From: Hydractinia symbiolongicarpus
Taxonomy: Eukaryota; Cnidaria; Hydrozoa; Anthoathecata; Hydractiniidae
Assembly (NCBI RefSeq): GCF_029227915.1
Contig: NC_079882.1
Coordinates: 21,023,001-21,087,000, forward strand
Direction: 5' to 3'
Length of the DNA: 64,000 bases
A model generated the notes under the pieces. It was not told the origin of the DNA. It saw only the letters and a list, made by a program, of their open reading frames with translations, and searched no databases. Numbering within the stretch: position 1 is the first letter of the stretch; the number at the start of each line of letters is the position of its first letter. Both the position numbers and the translations under genes were made by a program. Shown piece by piece: positions 11,171 through 29,930 of this stretch.

Positions 11171-13680
11171 AGATCTCTGAACGAAACATCTTTGTAATTT
11201 GAACTTAAATTTTTTTATGACAGAGTACACTTTCCCGAATTTCATGAATTATAATAATTATGACGTCATCCAAATTTTTATAATGGTTCTGTGCTCTTCA
11301 AATAAGGATATTCAGATAGAATATTAAATTATCATGACAAATATGAAGTTGTTAGAGCAATATAATATTCTGGTTGGATTTTATTTAGATTTAAAGAAAA
11401 TAATTATTTTAAAAATGAGGCTATTCTTAGGATGCTCGACCATATGAATGGTTTGACCGTAACTTTCTGCTGGGAATTGAGGCATTCAACGAACAGACAT
11501 ATTTACAAAATTAGGTAATTTGTTATACCTTTTGCTAAGGAGGTTAGGGATAAGAATCATTTTTCGCATCGACCTCTTTAATTGAGTTTGGCATAATTAG
11601 GAAATTCGGGAAAGGTCTATTACGTATTTATAATCTACACATTGTGACAATGTGTAGATTATAATTGTGTTCATATAAAATTGTGTTCATATAAAAATTA
11701 AATTGTGCTTTTATTAGCTATATATTACAAGTCTTTAAGATAAGAATCATAATAAAGCATTATCTTCTTACCATGAAGCAATTGCAGAACTCCATAAGTC
11801 TTTCGTCAACAACAACCACTTTGGAGAATAACTCTCCGCATTGACATTTCTAGCTAGCTATATATTGTTTCGTTATCTAAGCAACTGTAAATATCTTTTT
11901 GGCATAAAAGACTTGATTTAATGTAATAACTTTACGTATATTTCTTGCACGTTTAAAAAATTATTGTATCTCATTGCAGCATATATGTGAGTAAGTCACC
12001 ATGCCTGGTCAAATTTTTAGTCTTGCATGCTTTCGGAAAAGCCCTTGATTGCTTTCATTTGGTCCAAAAAACCCATTGGTTGTTATTATTTGTTCCAAAA
12101 AGAAACCCTCCTAATTGCTTTCGTTTGGTCCGAAATACAAATTGCGCAAAATCGGTTCCAAAAAAATTCAAGATTATTGAAAAATGCGTGCTGTGCCACA
12201 CACTTCTGTAAATATGGGACAAAGTCTTCAGTTTTTTGTAAAGCAATCAGGATACGTTATTTCGGCCAATGAAAATCGATTTCAAGTCAGTCGCAATTTT
12301 CTGTATCCATCAACTCAGTCACAGAAGAAAAAGGTCTGTAAAGTAAATACAACGGTCGCAGGGACGAGGGACCACCGTACCCTAATGCTTTATAATCCTC
12401 TGGAAAAATTTATGTCAGTAATATTTTAACGTCGAAAATCAAAAATTATGTCAGAGATATTTTAACGTCGATGGAAATTCCATTCTGACGGCTAACTCTA
12501 TCCCACTCCTCTAAAAATATATTTTGTGGCTCCTATATAATTTTCCTGTGAAATTTAAAAATAGTCCAACTTCATCCCAAGCGCTTGCCAATTTTTTTCT
12601 TATATTTTGAACAACCAATTATTTACGTTCCGTTCAAACGCAAAAAGATCACCAAGCCCTGGGAACGAAGTTGTGAAAATTTCAGTTTAGATTGTTTCAT
12701 TCCACCCTACATATTTTTAACGCCTCCTAATTATTCTCTAGGACATTCAATACTGTTTCATACTCACTTTAAACTGCTGTTTTATTCTCCTATTTTCTAT
12801 CTATCTTTTACGTTGTTTTATTTCTATCTTAGCTTTCTTGACAGGGTCCATATGGGGGGTACCGTGCAGCATGTAAAATTGTTGTTGTTGTTGTTGTTGT
12901 TTTTGTTGTTGTTAAGTATCTTGAATCATTTAAAAAGATCACAGAATTTTTTTAATGAGAGATTGTATGAACGACGCTAGTGTTTCGTCATAAGACTCTT
13001 ATCTTGAAAAGCAATTTCTTAAAATCTTACACCATCTTATACGGTAAATATTAGCATTAGAGGTATCACTTTAAATAGAAAAACATACTTATATCCGTAT
13101 GGCTGCAATGATCACTCTTAAACAACCAATCAAATTATTCGCGGCGTTGTGTGTGAATCAAACTAAAGAGGAAGAAATAATAGCTTTTTCCAAAAAAAAC
13201 CTACTGCGTCAATAGTTTATCTACATAATTATTTTCTTCTCATCTATGACGTGTTTGTGAGAATAGAAACGAGAAGGAACTGGCTTTTTTTCGCATAGCT
13301 GTGATTGCGGTGAATTCTTAACGTAAAATCTATAAACAAAGTGGAACTATTGCACCCCTCTTTTATATACTAAAACAATGTTAAAGGCCGTCCAAAGGCA
13401 TCTCTAGTTCGAAGTTATTTAAAAATTTGAATAAAAGTGTATCTAGATTGGAAGGAGATGAATCGGGACGGAAAAGGTATCTCGCGGCCGAAAGTTATAT
13501 AGACCATTTGTTAATTCTTTTTTTCCACATCTTACTTGATATATCTTAGCCGTAGCTTAAACTTAATTAAAATGGAATCCATAATATGTTTAAATATATG
13601 TAAATCTCCAATGTTATAGAGATACTTTTTCCGGTTGTTATAGAGAGTTTTATTTTAGTAACATTTTCCGGCAACATCAA
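11171..13680. other. Intergenic, repeats only
   Basis: No gene is supported. Visible items are a perfect inverted repeat at 11628-11664, a degenerate repeat around GATTGCTTTCATTTGGTCC (12030-12160), a short direct repeat of TATTTTAACGTCGA (about 12420-12470), a solo MITE terminus CCCTGGGAACGAAG near 12657, and a TTG microsatellite at 12880-12915. The open frame at 12585-12980 is low complexity. Confidence 0.45.
11628..11664. repeat. Perfect 17-bp inverted repeat with 3-nt spacer
   Basis: TTATAATCTACACATTG is followed by TGA and then its exact complement. This could be a hairpin or the joined ends of a lost element. Confidence 0.8.
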
Positions 13681-13725
13681 TAAGAGAGGAAAAATCTAAC
13701 AATTTCCTTCTTCCTCTTGAATTGG

Positions 13726-13805
13726 TATAAATAGGAAAAAATGAGCTTTTCGAAGTTCATAAACGTTTGTGTGGATGATCAAGTGTGGAAAGACATTCTA
13801 AACAG
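13726..13805 (+). promoter_or_regulatory. Putative TATA box and untranslated first exon of the orphan secreted gene
   Basis: TATAAATA at 13726-13733 is followed, at about the expected distance, by sequence ending in a good donor (AACAG|GTAATA at 13805/13806). The coding gene downstream starts with a strong acceptor at 15521, placing a 16-nt leader before its ATG. A short 5' leader exon here spliced to 15522 is therefore likely. An alternative is a tiny coding exon from ATG 13741, but that ATG is only 8 bp after the TATA box. Confidence 0.4.
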
Positions 13806-13969
13806 GTAATAATTTTTACAACTGATGTAGTTAGTTAGTGTCATCATGTGTACTGGAAATTTACCAGTTGGCAAGCTTGACAATAATCAAATTGAAGATA
13901 GTACCATTTTACAACTCTTGTTTACCATGCTATTCTGGCTATGAGTCTTGGTGTTCATTTTACGTTCCT

Positions 13970-14500
13970 TGATGATGTCCATGTGACGACTCTTGCTGTC
14001 CATGTTACAACTTTTGTTTATGTTACGATTCTTTTGTCCATGTTACGATTATTGTTGTCCATGTTACGACTCTTGCTGTCCATGTTACAATTTTTGTTTA
14101 TGTTACGATTCTTTTGTCCATGTTACGATTATTGTTGTCCATGTCACGACTCTTGCTGTCCATGTTACAATTTTTGTTTATGTTACGATTCTTTTGTCCA
14201 TATTACGATTCTTTTGTCCATGTTATGATTCTTTTGTCCATGTTACGACTCTTGCTGTCCATGTTACAATTTTGTTTATGTTACGATTCTTGCTGTCAAT
14301 GTTACGATTCTTTTGTCCATGTGACGATTTTTGCTACCCATGTTACGATTCTTGCTGTACATGCTACAATTCTTTTGTCCATGTTACGATTATTGTTGTC
14401 CATGTTACGACTCTTGCTGTCCATGCTATAATTTTTGCTCATGTTACGGTTTTTGCTATCTATGTTACGATTCTTGTTGTCCATGTTACGCTTGTAACTA
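13970..14500 (+). repeat. Minisatellite, about 21-bp unit
   Basis: More than twenty imperfect copies of a CATGTTACGATTCTTTTGTC-like unit, 18-21 bp long, run in tandem. Because most units are multiples of three and lack stops, long frames appear on both strands. They are not genes. The array lies in the inferred first intron of the gene at 15522. Confidence 0.9.
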
Positions 14501-15521
14501 AATTCGACTAAAAGCTTTGATTTTAACAGCGTTGTGTGATTTAAAAATAACTTCAGAGTAAGATGAAAAAATATTCGAAAAGATGCACACTAAACCTCCG
14601 TGCAACTATTTCATTGGAGAAAAAACGTATGAAGGATAATACCCAATGCTTATCTACTCAAACTTTATTTATAGAAAAAGAGTATCTTTATCATACACAC
14701 AAACAAATTTATCATTACTATGTCACTGAGTAATTAAGTTTAGCTAGGCATATAATATTCCAAATCTAATACAAAGACTCACATAGCTAGATATGCCATG
14801 AGGCTAATCTGGAGATAATAGTTAAATAGTCAATAGCAGTGAGAAACTATAATCCAAGGATAAACAAACTAATCAACAAAAAACAAACAATTTTCACATT
14901 CTGCATTGAAACGTATATGTTACGGGGAATATGATAAATTGGGGAATTATGTTATTCTATGTTTACTAGGCTTTATAACACTACCTAAAACCCGGTTAAC
15001 ATGCATAATTTCCGGATTTATCACAAACCCCCGTAACATAATGAAATTCTGCATTCAAATATAAATATATTAAGTATTTCTCCAGAAATGCTTAAAACAA
15101 ACGAATGCCACTGACCTTCCCCAAACCTTGTCCCCCGGGTCTTGTGGTCCCTGAGTTGTTTAAAAATCATTAGAAAGGCAAAATGCCCTGGGAACAATGT
15201 TGTTCCTCCTCCAGATCAGACGACACGATCGTTATTGGAAGAAGTATTATTAACATGAAAACAGACATAATACTGAAAACACTTCCTTTGTTTTGTCTTT
15301 CTGTAAGTATGATTGTAGAAGATTTGCCACTTTAATTGCCTTTTTTTAGTTGCATCATCGATCCTGTCAGTAAGTTAGAATGTCGCGTACTTCCATTATT
15401 TGCGTTCGTCCATGTTAGTAACAGATTTCTGAGAGATTAATTAACCATAATGCATTGATTGTTTATTGTTGATATCATTAAAAGTTGCTGATAGCTAAAC
15501 AATTTTCTGGATTTTTTGTAG
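14501..15521. other. Inferred intron with one MITE
   Basis: This is AT-rich sequence without coding potential, inferred to be intron of the orphan secreted gene. A MITE of the CCTTGTCCCCCGGG type lies at 15124-15202, ending CCCTGGGAACAATG. Confidence 0.4.
15124..15202. mobile_element. Short MITE copy
   Basis: The ACCTTGTCCCCCGGGTCTTG and GCCCTGGGAACAATGTTG termini enclose about 40 bp. This is a diverged member of the recurrent family. Confidence 0.6.
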
Positions 15522-17940
15522 TTATTGATCGAAAATGTGTACAAAGATCTTCGCTTTCAGCTTATTTGTTACAAGCTGTATCGCAGCACCTTTTAAAGTA
15601 AGTTGCTTGATAATACTCTTTTTTCAATGCATACATGGCATCCAAGATCACCAATACTAAGTAATTTTATAGTTTAGCGCGTATATTTAAAATACTGTTT
15701 TAATAAACTTTTCTAATGAACTTTTTATTCTTTCAGAATATTCAAAACAGTACAGGATTTCAACAAGGTAAGGAGAATATATATTGCATTAAATATTATT
15801 GCAGGCTTCATTTAGGTCCTCAGAAAACACAATTTCCATCCGCAGTATTCTTTTTTCTTCCAGCAAACTATTAATGTGTGTGTGAAGGGGAAGGTGTTTG
15901 GGAACGTATGTGGGAGGATGGTTGTGTGGAGGTGGGGGGAAGGGTTTTGTTGTTTTGATACACCCAATTAAAAATGTTCAACTTTTTAATTGCAGGATTG
16001 TGCCAGATGGGTGGTTTTATTAGTCATTACGTTTACAATGGTATGTTTCATACGATAAAACACAAATCTGTATGCATCAATAACACAGTAAAAACTAACA
16101 TTAATCTATGTAGGGTTAACAATGAAAGATGAAGACTTCCATTTTTTGCAAAATTGTGAGACGAAAAATTGCGTTGGAGGTATTGAAAATATGGGACTCA
16201 TGTATGCTGAAAATAGGGAGGAAAAGATGTTAATCCTGCTTCATATTCGAATGAAAAAAGATGGTATGTGAAAGCATTTACAGTACTGTCTCTTCATAAC
16301 CTCTAAAGCCATATTGCATGCATCGGTTTTGATCGGAGAAAATGATTTTTTCTAGCCTGTTGGGGATTTGTTTTACAAGTTACCGATGATTTGGAACAAA
16401 ATAGTTATTACTTTTTTGGAAAACACGTGAGTTTGTCGCTGTTGTTGTTGTTGAGATCAACTTAAATTGTTTACATTTATCAACGTCACTGGATCGCATA
16501 AGCAAAATATAAAGTAAAAAAGTAGTCTTTACACAAACATGTGGTGTTTCGCTCCAAAATTTAAAACCTCTCTGCCATTTTTACCTTTTCAAGCCTTTTT
16601 TAGCTAATGCAGTGGAGAAAGGCTTTATTTAAACAGCAGTTGTATTTACTTCAGTAACCCTTTTCATCTTTCAGGTGTCAACCTTCACCAAAGAAATTTA
16701 CTTCCGCCTCGGATTCAGATACAACTTTACTGTGGTGCCATTGCCAACTGGAACACCATTAACAATCTTGACAAAAGCACCTAGTAAGCCTACCTTATTA
16801 ATTCAATTTTTGTTAGCCAAAATTTTTGCCGGGCCTAATTTTTGTCACTCTCCCAACCTTTTGTGACTTAGGGCCGACAAAAAATTGAACTGACGACTAA
16901 TTTGGACTATTTTCATAATTTAAAAACCCAAAAACTTTTAGTAAGGTAATTGACATTAAAAAATAAAAGTTAAGTTTTGGACATTTAAAAATTGCCATGG
17001 AGCCATTCTTTATTGTCTTAGTAATATTCTCCATATTTGATAATGTTGAACAAAATAGATAAAAACAAATGTATAAATCTTTAAATTTATGAAATATCTT
17101 AACAGGCCTTAATTTTCCTTAATCCCAGTTCATCGTCGGCCTAAACTGTTAGCTCTAGATTTCTTCACCTTATGAAATTTCGTCACATACAGGCAATAAT
17201 GTTAAGCTCGATAAGCGCTAGACGTCAAAAAACTCGTTCTTATGCTTGGAAAATCATTGTGCAAGATGCTAAGAGTCCGACCTACGCGTTAACTAGATAC
17301 AATACTAAAGGACCAGCTCTTTTAATTCGAATAAGTTAAAATTATAAAATGTTGGTATGGCACTTCAATGATTTTCTTTCGTTGTAGCGGCATGTGAATT
17401 GGAAGTGCTTCGAAATATAAATGAAAGTAAGTAGAAAAACTTGCCTTCGTAAGGCATTAACTTTTTACATTTTTAAAACATTTTTTTATCATTTGGTTTT
17501 AGGATTACAGAAGAAAACGGGATTATTTGAAAACTGTCACCCTCCAAGTAAGTATAATAAATTCCTAAACAAGTTTAAACTAGGCGGTTGGAAATCATTT
17601 GCTGATTAAGTGTGTGTGAATACCATTTCGGTATTTCTCAAATCTTTGAGCCGTAGTGGAGTGGGAATGACTATTCCACCACAGTTCCAAAAATCAAATT
17701 TTTTATATACCCACAAAACAATCAATGAAGAAAATAAATAGGCAGAGACGCAGGATTATAATGATCGCAAAATTTATTGCTCCATATTTTTTTTTGTTAG
17801 AATACAGTGAAAGAAGAGAAGTTGCTGAAAGAATTTGTAAGTTATCACGAAATGCCAGGAAGCGATTAAGGTTGACGAAACATTTAAAAGAAGAAAATTG
17901 CAAGTTTGTACCTCTGGTCGGTAAAGTTACAATAGCTTGA
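15522..17940 (+). CDS. Orphan secreted protein, 230 aa, nine coding exons
   Basis: Coding exons are 15535-15597, 15737-15767, 15996-16040, 16114-16263, 16356-16426, 16675-16783, 17388-17426, 17503-17547 and 17801-17940. Every junction is GT-AG, phases agree, and the sum is 693 nt including the TGA. The first exon is preceded by a good acceptor at 15520-15521, so the leader is spliced. The N-terminus MCTKIFAFSLFVTSCIAA is a signal peptide. The mature chain has about nine cysteines, one possible N-glycosylation site in NFTVV and one in NSTGF, and a basic C-terminal exon (NARKRLRLTKHL). I do not recognise the fold. It is probably a secreted, disulphide-bonded protein of a restricted lineage. Very small exons (31, 39, 45, 45 nt) are notable. 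The gene converges with TDO downstream. Confidence 0.85.
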
Positions 17941-19532
17941 CATGTAAAAGCGAAAATTATTTTCAAAGAGAGTTCTCGCAACTTGAAAACTTTTATTTTT
18001 AATATTGAACAATTGTAATTTGTTATATGTAATGTTCTGCGTGTAAAAAAGTAAGTACCTTCTTCGGTTCAAAGCTTTAATTCTTTTATTTTTCCAAAGT
18101 CTTCCCATGCCTAAAAGATTATTTTCGGGAGGAGTCTTTCAAAGTCTTTTATATCATCATGGCCTTCCAGATACATGTATATTTTACAAGCAACCACAAG
18201 AAGGTGCACTAAAATCTTCTGAAATTTTAAGTACGACATTTGAAAAAAAAAAACAATTTACCAAATCAAGTACTCAGTGCAACGCTAACTTACTTCCTGC
18301 CAGAGAGCTGGATTCGTTTTATGTTCCCTAGAACAGGGGAGAAGCAGATAAACTACGTGCAGAATGGCAATGTACGCAAACAGCTTATCTGATTGGCGTG
18401 TATACGTAAGTGAAGGTTTATTTTGGCACATCCGTGTGCTACTCTTTACTGAAATTTGATATTAAATCAGAGTGTTTAGAATTTTTTCACTTTCTGCTTT
18501 TACAACACTCGACATTTGATTTTTTAGCAACGGAAGTTTAGTTGCTTATAAAGAAAAAGGGTAGTTCAGCCAACGTTTCAAAGAACTTATCTTGTTAGCC
18601 TCCATCGACAATTAATCTTAACAGTTATACAAAATCTTATTTTAGTTAGTAGATATTCGTAACTTTAATGTCTGTGAACAGAATTTTAAGAAGTATCACC
18701 GAAAATTTAGATGAGTTTATATAACACAAGATGATCCAATTAACCTAGCTGGTTTGACTAGCCGAGATCTAAGTACTGCAAAACTTTTACAAAAAAAAAG
18801 CGCGTTTATCATAAGCTGAGATCTCGGGTGAATTTGCCAACATCCCGGCAAGGTGTGATGAATTTTTTGGTTGTTTTTATGCAAAATATTTGTGTCAGCA
18901 AAGAGTTTTTATACTCGTTGTGTTTCGATATTTGTAATTCCATATCTATCCTTCTAGCTTTTATAATATGTATAAAGTTTTTAAGAAAAACTTAATTTCT
19001 TAATTTGTAGCAAACTTATTCATTTACATCTCACAAGGTACGCTTTTTGTCCAGAATAGTTTTTAAAAGCTTACAAAACAAAAAGAATATTTTTTCTAAT
19101 GAATAATAACATTAAAGAAGAAAACAAAAAAAAACTACCAACCTCGTTCCCAGGGCAATTTTTCAAAAAAAAAGCGAAAAATTGCCCTGGGAACGAGGTT
19201 GAAAAAACAACCATACATAGCAAATATCAAAATTATCAATAATACCAATTTTCTTTTGGAATCTCAGGCTGATGTGAAAAATAGAGTTGCTTATGCAAAA
19301 GGAGTGTTGAAATAAAGCAAGAAAAATATGTACCATAGATACATAATCACAAACTATTATTGGGGTTTAAAAGATGGGAGGGAAGATTACTTCAAAGAAA
19401 CTCAATCCAAGAGCTGTATATTTGAAAAAATAGAAATATTCATAATAAATACATATAAATATGAAGTACATGCCATACATAGACGGTTGTTGGTTCAATA
19501 GCGTCATTTGTTGCTTTTGAAGGAAGTTTTGC
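17941..19532. other. Convergent intergenic space with hairpin MITE
   Basis: This lies between the 3' ends of the orphan secreted gene (+) and TDO (-). The open frame at 18107-18331 matches nothing I know and lacks splice support. The one clear feature is the MITE hairpin at 19139-19201. Confidence 0.45.
19139..19201. mobile_element. Minimal hairpin MITE, 26-bp perfect inverted repeats
   Basis: CAACCTCGTTCCCAGGGC plus eight further bases is repeated exactly in inverse after an 11-bp A-rich spacer. It is almost nothing but two termini. Confidence 0.85.
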
Positions 19533-26114
<6,582 letters not shown>

Positions 26115-26960
26115 AACGATGTATCTTCAATCAATACAACCTCAACACTAATTCAATAACAACTTATAATTATTTTTCTAAAAACTCGCAAAGGAATTAT
26201 TTGTATACACCTTCGACATATCCATAAATGGTAACACGCAGTATAATCATTTTTTACGGAACAATTTTTAACTTGATTGCAGCTTTTTACCAGGTCAAAA
26301 AATTTTTTTTAAATGTTTTAAATTTCTGTGTACAGTTTCATTCATAAGGATGGAAAAGATGAAACACATGGCAGAACTGGAGATTTCATCCATGAGAACA
26401 AATCCTACAGAAAAACCAAAAGATTCTATTCCGAGAAAATATAATTTTAAAGGCTTGAGATATTGTTTCTTGGCAGGAAAGTTTTTTGTCCGCTTATGAT
26501 ACAGCCCTCCTTCCCTCTTTGCCCCCTCTCCCCCAAGAATAGTAAAACAATACAATTCAATCATTGAACTTGTTTTCATTTAATAATGCAACAAAAATTA
26601 GGCGGAAATTTTTTGCCCCAGTTATTTATTGCACATGCGCAGTGAATACAAAAAGTTATTGATTTTTTAAGAAAAATTAACGTACATATATCGAGATCTT
26701 ATGGTAGAACATTGCCAACAACCCTCATAGAAATTTCATTTAAATAAACAAAATGGGTAAAGTACGCGGAAGCCTATATCTATTTACAGTGACATTAAAA
26801 AAAATCTTATTATTAAAACTTAAATTCACTCACGAGTAAGTTTTAATTACGTGCATAATTTTTACTATACCCTATCAGCAATTGAACCGTACATTCAGGC
26901 TCATTTTTAATAAATGGAACATATTTTATGATTCTTTCGGGTATTTTGAGGGGCAGTGGC

Positions 26961-27043
26961 GACCTTGTCCCCAGGGCTTGTTATTATATTTAAATTTAGA
27001 AGGCTGTCTAATTATTAAAAAAATATAAGCCGCGGGGACGACG
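26961..27043. mobile_element. MITE copy
   Basis: ACCTTGTCCCCAGGGCTTG on the left and CGCGGGGACGACGT on the right are inverted termini around an AT-rich core. Confidence 0.6.
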
Positions 27044-27060
27044 TAAAAGTTGTGGGCACG

Positions 27061-27165
27061 CTCGTCCCCAGGGTCTTTTGCCCTCTTGATAAAGGAGAAG
27101 GCGGCGAAAAATATTTTTCGCCGCCTTCTCTCATATCAAAAAGCAATAAACCCTGGGGATGAGGG
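27061..27165. mobile_element. MITE with a perfect 36-bp central palindrome
   Basis: The element starts CTCGTCCCCAGGGTCTTTTG and ends CCCTGGGGATGAG. Its centre at 27095-27130 is an exact palindrome with half-site GAGAAGGCGGCGAAAAAT, so the whole element can fold into one hairpin. Confidence 0.8.
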
Positions 27166-28044
27166 CGGGATTGTGGGGTTGTTCCTTGAAAAGAGATAAT
27201 GTTTATATATAAACAAATTTTCAGGGTTTTAGGATAATTACCTCCCTAGACAATTCTGCGGATCTCAAGCTAATAATCTCTGAAGAATTGCCCCGTGACC
27301 ACTCCGACCTAGGATAACTTTTCTTGTGTAATTACCCCGTGGATAACCTGCACCAAGGAAAATTCTCTTGTTAATGTTTTTGAGGGGTACGGGAGAAAAT
27401 AGCACCCTCGCCCTAATCCCCCTTCTCCGGTTTCGTCGGCCTTGTTATAGAACATGGCGTCGAGTTCTCCCGTGAATCCTATAATTCACACCTTCTGATT
27501 GATCGAGAACTTTGATAATTATTACATGGAAGCAGACAAACAATGAAAACACAACCTATGGTCCATCATTGTCCTATCTGCCTATCACAATCACCGCGAA
27601 CTTTTATTTTTTAGAATAATTTTTAGTGAAAAGCTCAAAAGTAATTGTAAACAAAAGTTAACATATATAAATCATTTTAAATAAATTCTCTTTACTTATC
27701 TGTGGGACATAGAGACTTACACTAATTCAGTTTTTCAGGAGTATAACATCAAACAGTGACTGAAAAAACTTTCTTGTCTTTGACCGCATTGGTCTGTTGC
27801 TTGAAATTTTTGTACTTATATATGCGTGTGCATAGTCACTTGTTTTGTCGTGAAATCAAATAATTTGTCACGCCCTTCTTCTATTCTCACTTGGTTTCCA
27901 TATTGCCTCCGCCATTTTTATTTCCTAATTTACATAAATTTTAATTCATTTCAAATATATTCAACAATCCAAATAGATTTGATTTGTTTTAACTGTTTTT
28001 AGTTTTTAGTCACTACGGATGATTCACCGAAGTCCATATAATTT

Positions 28045-28558
28045 AACCTCGTTCCCAGTGCAGAAAAAAGGAAGCTTACCAAACCGATAGTTGGCAAGTT
28101 TTTTTCAGATATTTAAAATTTGGAGGATGACAATGCATTACTTAAAGGTGGTTTGTCATTTACATATTTCGCATAACAAAGCTATGCTACATTTAAAACA
28201 CGCGATGTATTAACGTTTGTATCGTTTTTGTCTCTTTAATGTTGAATTTGCAGTATTAATAATTAGTCAAAGCGCCCTCTCAGACAGTTATACCCTTTAT
28301 GGGTAAAAAATTCGTCTGTGACATTTTTTGCCAGAGAAAAATTTTTTCACCAAAATCTCTTCTGGCAAAGAGATATCGAGTTTTAGGCTGCAATGCTTAC
28401 AAAAATATCTATCATATTTAAAAACAAAACAATAAAAAAACACAATAGCTACTCTGTATATGGTAGGAATATCAGGTATTAAAAAACGTCAGAAAAGAAT
28501 CAATGGAATCTTGTCCGCCCATATATAAAAAACCCAACATGCCCTGGGGACGAGGTTG
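28045..28558. mobile_element. Longer member of the MITE family, about 514 bp
   Basis: AACCTCGTTCCCAGTGC at the left and GCCCTGGGGACGAGGTTG at the right are inverted termini. The interior has no coding capacity. The pairing of these two ends is inferred from orientation and spacing. Confidence 0.45.
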
Positions 28559-29719
28559 GGAAAGAATAGCATCGTGTTTTTATATTAATAATATCTGTAT
28601 TCAGTCTGTGTGCGTGCTACGAAAACACGAAAAAGCGTGAAACAAAAAGGACGAGCTACCCCTTGAATTTTTCCACGGGTCAAAAACTAGTTGTATCATC
28701 CATTCAGACACATTTTTAAGCAAATGATCACAATTTTACACCAGTACTGAGAATTCTACATCACTACTAGGAATCTAAAGAATGACATGGCTTGCAGTAG
28801 TAGTTAATTTAGTAACCTCGACGAACGAAAAACAGCAACTCGCTATCGAAAAACGAAAAACCGCGTCCTTCAGCTTTGAATGAAACTTAATTTACAAGAC
28901 GAGCAAATCATGTTGCTAAGAATTTTATTATTTCATAGTGATTAACTGGATCAGATAAGTCATCCAGGGATATTAAAAATATAAGTTCTTTTGCGAAACA
29001 AAATGTCATTGATGATCTCTAACAAGATTTTTTTATGTTTGTTTGTTTTTTTGTTTACAAAGAAATGCTACCGCAAACAGTTATATAAAAATTTACTCGC
29101 ATACGTTCGAATAAGATTAATATATAATTTTAAGGTCTTTGCTGTAACAGCTTTGTTGATAGTGTTCTTACTTTGTTTGAACTATTTTATCCTCCTTGGT
29201 TTGCAAAGCCTGAACATGTCCAATATTGCAGTGTGGCTGCATTGGAATTGGTAAAACGCACAATTTACAAAAGAAATCATGTGGCTTGCTCAATTTGCGA
29301 GCGCGTCACAATGAAATTGATTTTCATTAGTAAATTAATAAAGTTTAGAGGTACCAGAAAGATTTTAAACAAACAGAAAAACCTCTGCAAAATTTAACAT
29401 TGTTCATCTGACATCTATCCAACCTCAAAAAATAACCAGAAAATAGGTATAGGAATTAAAAAGAAAAGGAGAGTAAAAAAAGTCGTTTTATAAAAGTACT
29501 AAATTACAGTTTTAACTCTAAATTTCCAATTACCACCATCGTTAGCCTTTTTTAAAAAATTTATATATTTATTTTTTCACTTATTAACCATATAATGTCA
29601 AAGGTTAGGTAAAAACAAAAATTTTAATGTACGTATATGCTTGTCACATAACTACAGAGCGCTCTCATTAAAAAAGGAAACTTCACATAACTTTGGTTAA
29701 GGTGATTAAAAACATTAGC

Positions 29720-29930
29720 CAGTGGAAAAATCCACGGGTACACCCGTCCTTTTTAATACCGCATTGCGTGTTTCTCGCTACTTGCACAGTTAAGCTTTCA
29801 TTTTTCGTGATAGACGGACAGACGTATACGGGTATTATAAGACTAGCTGGTTACCCGTGGAAAAATCCACGGGGTCGCCCGTCCTTTATATAACGCATTT
29901 TGTATTTCCGTAACACGACGTTTTTCTTGC
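29720..29930. repeat. Two tandem units of a dispersed GTGGAAAAATCCACGGG repeat
   Basis: The word GTGGAAAAATCCACGGG, itself a short palindrome, starts at 29722 and again at 29857. In each it is followed by CCCGTCCTTT and a diverged downstream part including GACGG/GACAGAC words. Confidence 0.7.

Noticed and set aside
12585-12980. 131-codon open frame ending in poly-Leu
   Set aside because: The Leu run is a TTG microsatellite and the rest includes a MITE terminus.
13993-14511. Long Cys/Tyr/Pro-rich open frame (172 codons) and its antisense counterpart
   Set aside because: It is the translation of the 21-bp minisatellite; unit length divisible by three keeps the frame open. There is no start context or splice support.
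18107-18331. 74-codon open frame downstream of the orphan secreted gene
   Set aside because: No acceptor or phase that joins it to the upstream gene, which already ends at 17940.
28991-29397. Overlapping plus-strand frames with hydrophobic stretches
   Set aside because: Composition follows AT-rich intergenic DNA; no splice sites, motif or homologue recognised.
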